From Branchiostoma floridae (Eukaryota; Chordata; Leptocardii; Amphioxiformes; Branchiostomatidae), in assembly GCF_000003815.2 (NCBI RefSeq), contig NC_049980.1, positions 745,258-809,257 on the forward strand: a stretch of 64,000 nt of DNA, read 5' to 3'. The position numbers and the translations under genes are program-made. Below, piece by piece: positions 23,301 through 35,000 of the stretch. The first letter of the stretch is position 1, and each line of letters begins with the position of its first letter. The notes under the pieces are model-generated. The model ran no database searches, was not told the DNA's origin, and saw only the letters and a program-made list of their open reading frames with translations.

Positions 23301-25955
23301 TTTGCTGCTTTCGTAAAGAAGGTTGTGTTTTAGGGCGCATCCGTCTGTCTGTTCGTGTACAGCATATATAGAGAAGCCGCGGACGGATCTTGATGATATT
23401 TGTTATATTGGTAGTGGTTGGTAAAAAGGAAGAAACTAGTAATAGAATATGGCCCCCCTAGTCGCTTGCTATCATAATGGTACTTCAGCGACGCTTATAC
23501 TTTTGATATCTCTTGTTCTGAACAACCTGTCTGTACTTAAAGTTAAAGTTAAAGAAGATACACACACCACAAGATACACACACCACATGTACATTTAAAC
23601 CAACAAACATGCATCACATGACTACGCACATCGGGAGGTACAGTAAAGTTTGTTGCCTTATAGATACATGTACCCCCAATATGTTACCTATCTACATTCA
23701 AGTAGTTGAGGTTGTTACCAGAGAGAAAAAGACCAGACAGTGTAACCCACCAAGATGGCGGACGTGATCACGTGACTACTCACCGTGGGAAATAGTTGAG
23801 GTTGTTCCCGGACAGGTACAACTCCCTTAGGTTGCCCATCTATAGTCACGTGACTTAAGAAGAAACTAAACCCCAGCCATAGAGTTTAACCCACCAACAT
23901 GGTGGACGCGATCAAATGGCTACTCACTGTGGGAAGCAGTTAAGGACGTCCCGGAAAGATGGACACACTACGGTTAAACCCACCAAGATGGCGGACGTGA
24001 TCACGTGACTACTCACCGTGGGAAGTAGTTGAGGTTGTTCCCGGACAGGTACAACCCCCTCAGGTTGCCCATCTATAATCACGTGACTACTCACCGTGGG
24101 AAGTAGTTGAGGTTGTTCCCGGACAGGTACAACCCCCTCAGGTTGCCCATCTATAATCACGTGACTACTCACCGTGGGAAGTAATTGAGGTTGTTCCCGG
24201 ATAGGTACAACCCCCGCAGGTTGCCCATCTGCTCCAGTGCCTCCGACTCGATCCCGACGTTCCTCAGCTGGTTGTTCATGAGGTTGAGGAGGAAGATGCC
24301 CTGTGCATGCCTGAGGGACCGGCTGCGCAGCTCCGTAATCTTGTTACTCTGGAGATACAGCCGCGTGGTGTCTGCTGGGATACTGCAGGTGGGAGGAATG
24401 TTCAGAGATAAGTAAATGTACGTAAAGTACCATGCCCATTACTACATGCGTACAGTAAATGTCTAAAACCAAAAATGACACAATTTAAACCATGTTTGTG
24501 GATAAAGGTGATTGACGTCAATTGCAATGAGTTAAAACATACGACAAATGATGACAGAGCAAATGTAAATTGTCTTAGCTATTCGTATCGTCCGCACGTC
24601 TACCGTTTTTTGATTACTGCCGTTTAGTTTACGATTAGAGCTGTACAGATGTTAAGTATAAATGTCTGAAAAAAAGAAATCATTCTAAAATTAGTAGGCA
24701 AAATGGCTACATCATTAAATCGTTGTTGCCACCGGGGGACAATGTATACTTTATGCGCAGTGTCTGCTAGGATTCGGGTGCGGGGATTGAAGTAAGAAAA
24801 GATCTTTCCGACTTAGGCGAAGCAGTTCCTTTCTTCTTCGCTAGATGGCGCAGCAAGCATAGAGCACCATCCACCGTATGCGGTCTTATATGGCATGAAC
24901 TATCAAGGTCATCGCATGTCACAGCGATAGCTTTGAAAAATCTGTGCAAACGCAAAACTCTAATCTGGCAAAAATCGGAGGGTGTTTAAACCTTAAAGCC
25001 AGATCTTGAACCTACTATGCAAAACTGTTACATTACGTCCGGTTTACGTGTTATGCTAAACAAAACAAATAGAACAAACAAACAAACAAACCACAACGGT
25101 TACCCCGCCAGGACAAGGAACCCGTCTAATCATATCTCTAAGCCGTGGAACTAAATAAAAAAGGGTTCTCCGTAATTTGTTCCAGTCTTCAGACAGAATC
25201 CATATTGCCAAAGACAAATTAGTAGTGACAGTCTGAGGCTTTTCTGCAGGTGGCAAATTTTGAGACACGCGGAAAGAAAGAAACAAAGACTTACATGAGT
25301 TGGCAACCATTCTAATTAATTTGCGCTATTTTCCTAAAAACCTCTTGCTTACACTTCCTTGCCCTCTTTAAATGTCTTAAACCGTTCCAGGAAAGCCACG
25401 TGCCATCGACTTCAATAAAAACTCTACGTGCATCTTAAGCCCTTATCAAGGAGTCTTAAAGAGATCTGACGCTCCTTATCTTAAACTCGTAAGACTTAAG
25501 TAGGCCAGGGAGGACTGTTACCCTAGGGATTAAAATTCCAATCCTTACAATCTACCGCTTGAGTCCTTTTAAGTGAAGTACTTAAAGGTTAGTGAGTCTA
25601 TGATTTGAGCAATTTCTGTTTTAACGAGTGCGACTGTAAAGTGAGATGTGTTTTGTCTTCTTGAAGTTAACCCAAAACAGCGTCCTCATAAGTCTATAAC
25701 AGATAAAGAAAGATTGTCTTTAGAAACATCGACCTTAAAACCTATTTACTTTGTAATTATCACCTTATGTCTTAAAAATTATTCAATATTATTGACGTTT
25801 TAATAGGTGTTTCATTATTTATCTATCCGTTCATTCATTCATTTATTAAGTTAAGAAGCTTATCTGATCACTAACTCTCTTATTACATTCATGGAAAATG
25901 GTGGTGTCTTTTATAGTCTTTAATGTGTATGTCAGTGTATGTGCGCGTGTGTGTG

Positions 25956-26023
<68 letters not shown>

Positions 26024-29000
26024 GTGTGCGTGTGCGTGTATGTATGTGTGTGTCTGCCTGTGTGTCTGTGCGTGTATCTGTGTGTGTGTGTGTCTGTCTG
26101 TGTGTGTGTGTCTGTCTGTCTGTGTGTGTGTCTGTGTGTGTGTGTCTGTGTGTGTGTGTCTGTGTGTGTGTGTCTGTCTGTGTCCGTTTCTGTATATGTG
26201 TATCTGTGTTCTGTTGGCTGTGTTTCCGGATATTTGTGGTCTACATAACTTTGAATTTGAATTTCTGGATGCATTGTAATGATATTCGGTATGTGGATAT
26301 ATATGTTATGTAGACGAAATTGTATATCGATTTTGGGGTCCCTTGGTGTGTGACCTTGGTACTGCACCAGAATTATTGCTATGGTCTTTCTACAAGACCC
26401 CAAAAAACTATCCGGCCCTTCTTTTCCCAGGCGATAGCAGTCCGCCGACGCTGCCCAGGGATCCTTCCTTGACACGGAAGACCCTATAAATTTAAGTAAA
26501 CATAAATAATTCTTCTGTGCTTCAAGTTGAAGTTTAAGATTTACGAAGTTGCGATAAGAGCGGGGATAAAATGAGCACACTTCCCGCTGTCTCCTTCCGT
26601 GCCAGCCTGGAATTCAGTCTCCTTGTGGCTCGGCTTATCGTAGTTAGTGTAGGTTTTGCACGGGCCTAATGCAGCTCTCACCCGCCGGGGTAATCGTCCA
26701 CACCCGGTAGGATTTTCACGCCGTGGGATAACCATCCGAGCCGGTGAAAATCCGACCGGGTGTGAACGATTACCCCGGCGGGAGAGAGCTGCACTGGCCC
26801 CGTAGAGAGCCTTCACTCACAACGGTAGGCCGTGCCACAAGGTGACTGGATTCTAGGTTACGGCAGTGCGGGGAGAAGGCTCCGTTTGAAGATAAGCACT
26901 CATTCACCGGAGGATATCACACCAACAGCACATCGTGTCCGCAATAGTGAGATAAATACTTAGACACCACTTCTTGATAGTCACTGCGCGTATTATTAGG
27001 TTGCCTATATGGCAGAGGGCTGTTTCATTGCTGTAACGTTAGGGGTGGCGCAAGGGTAAGCCCGTGGGTTTAAGCCCTATGTTCCGAAATGCCTATGTTC
27101 CAATTGCAAAATTCCTTGTGTTCCTGTGTTCCGAAATCCCTATGTTCCAAAATCCCTGTGTTCCGAAATCCCTATGTTCCAAAATCCCTATGTTCCGAAA
27201 TCCCTATGTTCCGAAATGCCTATGTTCCGAAAACCCTGTGTTCCGAAATCTTCATGTTCCGAAATCCATATGTTCCAAAGTCCCTATGTTCCGAAGTCCC
27301 TATGTTCCGAAACCTTTATGTGAGTGTTCTGACACACAACTATAATCATGTACATGTAACATGGATGGCGTTTACAAGTCGATAGCCAATACCCAAGAAG
27401 CCAGACAGTTTCCTGGTGATAACCGGCCTGAACGCCGACCCACGCATGGGTAGTCCTGAACTGAAAATACTTGAAATTCGAATTCTAATTTATTTTTATT
27501 GATGGAAATGAATAAGAATACTCATAAAAGTCCAAACCCAATCGCAAATTTCAGCTGAAAATTTCTATGTACCAGTTGCTAACCACATATAACGTAAACC
27601 ACTTAGCTGGTCTCGTGTATGATAGTGACCGAGATAACCGCTGCGGTATATATCTAAAAATAATTTTTAGTATACATGCAATTAATTATCCGTATGTCGT
27701 TTTCATTTCGCCGTCAAGACTTGTATTCAAATTTTCGTTATGACGTACAAACTGGTACGAAGTTAGGTGCGTTACAAACGATACATTTGGATGTTTGCTG
27801 ATGGCACGTGTTCAGTTACGAAAAGTTTGCGGCTAAAATCTGCAATGGAGCTAACGTTAGTCCTCTGTTATTATCATAGTTTTAACAGATTTCAAGACAT
27901 CCCAAATAACACAAGAGGAAAATATTTAAAGAAGGTAACGTTATACCATATGATCTAAGAATTTTAAACATGTTATATAGGCCACAACTCCCTATTTTGC
28001 CGACCGCATTTCGGCAGACTGGAGCCCTGCCTTATGTAGTTTGGTCGGCTCCCAACGGTCGCTGTACAACGCCAGTCGGTACACTAGTGTGTTAGAACGC
28101 TTACATAAAGGGGGTTAAAAATCATTTTAACCTCCTTGCTTACATAGAGATTTCGGAACATAGGGACTTCGGAACATAGGGCGGTCACCAAGCCGGTGTG
28201 CCCTGGGACAATCAAAAACAAGGCGCTAAACCATTGAAAAACTTTCTTGGATGAATTTTCTTTGGAATCTGTGCAATTTGGCGGAAGGAAAGATCCTATT
28301 CTCGTTGAGTCAGATGTTCACAAAAATGACTTTTTCTTCATCTTGTACAGTATACGAGAAGTGCACCGAGCTTAAAAAATGACACTAGTGTGATAGAGTG
28401 GTATCAGTTACCGAGTTGACAACTCAGTCATGAGGTATACCGCATTGATTCCTCTTTTGCTATCAAATTAGTTTCACTTCTACAAAAATGCCCCCTGCAG
28501 TTCCAGAGCAATCTGCTAGGGGACCCAAACATACACCACCTATTTCTTACGTCGCAAGCTATCTGCCACCAAAAAATCAAGACCATAGCACAGCCAGGTC
28601 AAAAGATACAAAAAAATGAATTTCTGCTGCAGTACCATTGTCACATATCAGGGGACAGACCAAATATCATGGCAATCCATTCAGAGGTTCTTGAGTTATG
28701 TTGATCACAAATATCCGGAAACACAAACACACACACAGACACATACACACACAGACACACAGACAGACACACCAAAACTATATCTCCATGGTGACAACTA
28801 CGGCCATGGCTACATATTCCTCACTACTGTCACATACAAGTACAATCAAGGCTTCCACATGAAACATTTTCCCATTTAGGTTTACTATCTCCGTAGGGGA
28901 AAAATTCTTTATCTTTACTTTTTTTTAAATCAGGCAAACATTAATGAGTAGGCTGATGTCACCCATTACAATATACTAGATGTCGAGCCTTAAGTTCCAT

Positions 29001-32000
29001 CTATAACCCAAATCCTCTCCAATTAAACCAAGAGATGAGAGATGGATTTATGAAACGTGATCCAGATGACATCAGATCCCCCATGAGGCATAGCGCACGT
29101 GCCAGGGGCAGCGAAGCATGTCAATATGGCGGAGACATCCGGGATATTCCTGGTATGTCACCCAATCATGTGTGGTCTATGTGTGTGTTAGTGGTGCATG
29201 TATTATGGTAATCTTCGTGTAGATCTTGTCCCTAAAATACTGATCTTCCAGTAGATATATCTGGAGTAAAGAAAGAAAGTATCCAAAGGAATAAACAGTA
29301 TATAATTGGTCCGGGACGACTGAGCCCATTGGGTACTGTCTTGGCAACGATGGATCTGATTGGGGAAATTAGTGTTGTAGGGACAAGGTTGAACGTGATG
29401 GCATAGGACGGCTGGCGTAAGCAAAAGTTGGTCCAGTTGTGGCCTATTAGACTATCAAAATGTCGTTCTGTTTTTGTTTTTAATAACCCTAGATGGGCAA
29501 ATCCGGTTTCATATAATTTAAAGTCAAACAATTGAAATGACTGAAAAAGGTTTTCATTAAATGACATGCCAAGAAATTTTATATGTTGCCGATGATAGGC
29601 TCTGCATTAGAACTGTCATTGTAGACATATTTACGGCATATTTCTGGCAGGCATTTTGATAGCAGTTTTACTTGAGTTTGAGTTGTGCCATTGCTGTCTT
29701 CAAATGTATGCTTGAATGCATCACTCAAAGTCATTCATTCATCAATTCATTTCCCCATTTTCTATCGTTTCATTCATTTAATTATAATAGTGGTTAATTT
29801 GACAGAAGCATTTCAGCCTATTTACTGAATTGTACAATCCTTTACATTATGTGACGCACATGAAGTCACAAACTGACTTTTGGAAGTACAATTAGATACT
29901 ACATACAATTGAGTATTTAACATATTATTATATGACCTCCTTTTGTCAATATTGACCATGGTAAATTCTTGATTGATATCAGCCCTAGAGTCGACTGTGG
30001 CTAAACAGTCCTATACGAGAATGACAGTCTCAGCCACATAGGGCACATCTGTAAGCTGACTCAGGTCTGTTTTGCAGAGTTCTTTTCGCAGGATCCGCTT
30101 TTCGTCTGCTAAGCGCATTAGTCTAGCTTCTCCTGACTTAAATATTATTTAAAGTACTATGCAAGAAATTTACAGCCTTGAGCTTAAAAGAACAACTGGG
30201 TATTCAAAATACTTTCGAAATATTTTACCTTCGAAATACTGTAAATGCAGAAACGTGCCGGTTGTTTTATGTTCGCGGTCTTCGCGGTGGCCGCTTCACT
30301 GCAAATTAAAAACCACCGCGAGCATTTCCCCATGGTAATAAGAGACTACAGTGCATTGTGCTACCGCGAACTAAAAACCACCGCGAAAAGTCCTTTTTTC
30401 CTGCTACCGCAAAATTAAATCCCTGCAAACTTAAATGCATTTACAGTAACGTTTACAGATATATATACTTGCCATTTCCATTTAAAATACTTGGCATCGC
30501 TTCTCCCAGAAAGACATGTGCCAAAGACTCAAATGTTTAACGGCTGTTATTTCGAGTTTTACGAGTTAGTCTGCACGTAACAGGTTTATAATTCGTATTT
30601 GGCTGGGAACACATGGTGGATAATTTCTAGGAATGGGAGAAAGTGTACAGTGAAAGATACTTAGTGGGTACGGCCTAGTGTCTACCAGACTAACAAAGCT
30701 AGCTATAGTAGCCTCATTCACCGGCCTCTCTGGGGGCATTGGCGTAATTTGTGTGTGTGTGTGGGGGGGGGGGGGGTATACGTGATTTTTAACTGGGAAT
30801 ACGCCGGGAAAAATATGTCGGGAAAGGAAAAAATGCCGGAAAAGGAATATATGCCGAATAGCTTGTACACGCCCCTAGTTAAAAACCACGAATACCACAC
30901 ATATACCACCCATACCCCCCAAACAAAAGCTTACGCCAATGCCCCCAGAGAGGCCGTTGAAGGAGGTTATAGCTATAGGGGGGGGGGGAGATTTTCCAGG
31001 GGAAGTTGGCCACTAGAGGGTTCGTCGGCCTGCAGTGCAGTTAGAGAAATGTTAATTTTACCGGGGATTGGATCTCAGCCGCTCTCTAGACAAAAATATC
31101 ATCGTAATACATCCAGAGGTTCTAGAGTTATGCTGACCACATATATCCGGAAACACAAAAAGACACACCAAAAACTATTTTTCACGTAGGTACATATAAT
31201 TATTTCCTTTTTGCAGAATTCCATGGCAGGATGGCCCGGTGGAGGCTACACATGGTGCCCAAATGCCTCAACTACATCCTTGCAATAAAGAAATGAATGA
31301 AGAGCTTTATTGTACATTTTGTCTAACCGAGCTACAGGTCACAACAGAGATATGACATACATAATAGTATCATAGACCGAGTCTAACATAGAAGTTCGGC
31401 TTCTGGCTTCTTGGTAATAGAAAACGTAGAACTGTAAAGGTTTAGCAACAGCATTAATCGGTTTGTTAAAACGCATGAGGAAATTTGTCACTGCTACATA
31501 AGTACTGTTGCTTAACCCACACAGTTCTACGTTTTCACAATTACCAAAAAGCGAGGGAATCTATTTTTTAGATTGGCAAATAGATTATTGAACAGCGAAG
31601 TGCACTTCATCTTCTACATGTATACTGTTTGAGGTACAATGCTATTTTTACGCGCCCTAATACCTCCTGTTTGAGACTAGCTAACCGGGGATTGTACAAC
31701 CCTTTTCTATGATCCAATGTCATTACCTGCAGACTTCAATTTAATCCAATAACCCCGTCCGTCTAGAGGGCCATTACAGCCCAAATCCACAAAGTCCCTG
31801 TCTTTACGGCTTGGAAGTTTTGGAATACCTTTTTGCGTAGATCTAAGCGTGAGGATAAGAAGTATTTCTCATATTTGAGCCCTTGGCACGGGGTAGGCGT
31901 TAGTGGCTTTACCTTTGGGAAAACCGCTTGTCCTCAAACGGTCTAAAACTAAAATGTTTAGTAGAATTCGGAGAACCCATACCTCCACGAAGAGAGTTTA

Positions 32001-35000
32001 TTTGCAAAATTATACCCTAAGGCTAATTGCACGTACAGTCTCAAAATAAGAGTAGAGTAATTCAGTACATAGCATATTATAATGTGCTAAGTTTACTATT
32101 GTAGGGTTTGACTTCTTCTTTGAAGGCAGTGGTTAATGAATTGTCCCACTTTCAAAGAAGAGTCTTTGACAATGTAGTGTAGATGTATTGTTTATCTCAT
32201 CTCATTATGTAGGGAAATAAGGTTATGATTACCATAATCTAGTTCAAATGACAAAAGATACGAAAACTGGAATTTCGTCTGGTGTCTTCAAAACGAATTA
32301 ACATGGTCTCTTCCCTATTCACGCATTCAAATATCATTATAATCAATTATACTGAGAAACACATACGGAAACACACACGGGAACACACAGACCAACAGAC
32401 AGGCCAGGAACAATACCTCTAATTTGCATGGAGATAACAAAAACATTTTAACAGTTGTCACCATTGCGTAAGAGATGATGCCTTCCTATTTGGCTTCTGT
32501 ACATGACTTAAACAATACGATATCTTACTTATTCTAATGACATATGTCGATAAAGGTTAGATATTACGGTAATAATTATACGCCAAACAGCAGTCGCTTA
32601 AGCAACTGGATTTGACTTTGGAAATGGTCTGACGTTTCAGAATCCACCACCTTTCGTCAGTGTCACTGACCGTTATTTGGTGTATATAAATGATTGGTTA
32701 AAGAAATCTGTTTTGGCAATTAATAATAGTTGTGTGGCATGACGAACGATTCAGCTGCCAGTTGGACATACCGTATCCATGTTGGATTGTGCGCTCCACA
32801 TAACTTTCTGACTAAGAAAAATCACCCATGAGGTAATTAAGTAGTTACTCTAATGGTGTGTGATTGTCACGAGCTGTTACCGTATACTCTTGGGTCGGAC
32901 CAAACGATGCTTTAATTTGTCACAGTATAACTGTCTGCTTTAGCGGCTGTGTCAATGGGAGAGTGGCAGACAAACACATTTTGCGAGGGTCGAAAGGGGG
33001 GTTCGGGGTTTGCTGTTTTAATCCCCTTTTTTACCCTTTTCCATTTTTGTCATTCTTGTCATTTTATGTTTTTACTCTATTTTGATTTGTCGGGTTCGCA
33101 TGAGATGTTAGGTGGGAGCCCACGTACAAGCAACTTGTCGCATGAGGTAACTCTGTTGTCGGAACCGAACTCGGAGACAAAATAACAAGATTTGATAATC
33201 CCTAGTATATTTCACAAGAGGTGGGTACCGGTACAGCAATTTCAGGTACAGGTCCGGTTCTGGTCCAGAGGATCACGTCAATATCCTGACCTAAACCTGG
33301 AATACTAGTATTGTCTGGGAAAACTTGCGTCCTAAAATCCAGCTGTTAGCGGCACCGATCAGGTATGCCGTCGTCTTTGACATTTGTCTATGGGGACTGG
33401 AAACTTTGGGGCGGACTGAATGTGGTCGTATTGAGCCCAAATTTGACTGCGGAAAACTCTACTTTACTTTTGTTATTTCATTGGACCATTATGCCCCCGA
33501 ACGTATGAAAGCTTTCCGATATAATGTTCATTTTCTAATCGATCCATAATCCGGTCCAATGGTTTTTATTTACAATGTATGTTTTATTGGACCGCCCCCT
33601 CCAAAACAAAAACGGGTTTGTACCGTTATACAACGTACCTACACTCACCCCTATACACAATTGGGGGGTTACCTTGCTGACCTACTAACAGTATAGAGAA
33701 TGCACTCCCTGTTAATGTATGGACTGGTAAAGCTTTCCTACATTCAAAAACAACAATAAGTCTTCAGACTGGCATTGAGAATCTTTGCCGGGGAGTCTGG
33801 CTTTTCTTGGCAACGACTGCCGGATATATGTGGACCGTCATAACTACTGCCTGCCAGCTGTTAATGGCCTTGACCTCAACTTAACCTTGACCTCTTTTGT
33901 CACGATTCAGAGTTGGACGAAAGCCATTATTCTACTGGTAGAACCCGACTTGAAGACAACCACTGTCTCCTTAAAGGTTAATGACAGTCCCGAAGGCGCC
34001 AAACACTCTTAAGGCTGAAGACGTTTGAAAGAAAATAGATTACGATAAATTCTTGACTTTCAGTGGCTTCATGTTAGGGCGTTTGGTTCGAAACCTAGAC
34101 TAGAGATCCTGGGTTCAAATTCTCGGACGTTTTGAAATTGCTAATTTGTCGTTACGTCATGAGACATGCGGTTTGCCGAGTAAGCAATTCAAAAAAGGAG
34201 ACGAAAGAAACAGTTGTGAAAATGTTGTCAATATGGCGTATCGTGATTAAATATCGTGTACAGGAAGACAAAATATCTTATATTAAGACCACTCATCATT
34301 TATACTATGCTATGAAAAGTATGCGAAGATATGAAAAAAATTAATCTAGCTAATAATTTTCACGCTAGCTATAACGACCTGGGAGTGAAATATTCAGCTT
34401 GTCTGCCTATATTTGTTTTTACCACAAAGCAAAATCGGCAACCATAAAGCGGCATGGGTACGCGCAAAGTAACATGGGTAACAGCAAAGCGGTATGGGTA
34501 AGCGCAAAGCACTATTGGGTGATTTTATGTATAATGCGGGTGAAGGGGTTGAAGTCTGCCATCTCTAGATAAACCTGTTCCTACTATATTATATAATGGC
34601 AAAGGAATCAAAGTACGAAATCTAACCTCTGAACAGGCCTTAAATCAAGCTTAAAGGTGTAGAGTTTTTCACTTAAAGGTGTAGAGTTTTTTTCTATAAA
34701 AGCACATCTTTAGGTATGGTTTACTAATGAATTCACGCGTGCGTAAAGGTGAAATTGTAGTGAATGGCTCTCTGTACATACCTATTGGGTACACGCGAGA
34801 GCCCCATCCCCACACAGTGCACCGTCCCGTCCGCACTTTTTCTATCAAAGTACATCTTTACGTGTAGTTTACTTAAAAGTTTACGCGCGCTTTCAGGTGA
34901 AATTGTAGTGAATGATTCGCTGTACATACCTGTTGGGTACGTGTGAAAGCCCCCTCCCCACACAGTGCACCGTCCTGTCCGCACACTGGCACACCTCGGG

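Noticed and set aside
23740..24172. 78-bp units as genuine extra LRR exons
   Set aside because: Each unit would be read out of the LRR frame and meets TGA after four codons; the flanking spacer of 22 bp is too short to be an intron.
25898..26313. Long Val/Cys-rich ORFs in three frames
   Set aside because: They are translations of a (GT)n microsatellite.
34075..34135. tRNA gene or tRNA-derived SINE
   Set aside because: A GGGTTCAAATTCT B-box-like word is present, but no acceptor stem or A box could be aligned.
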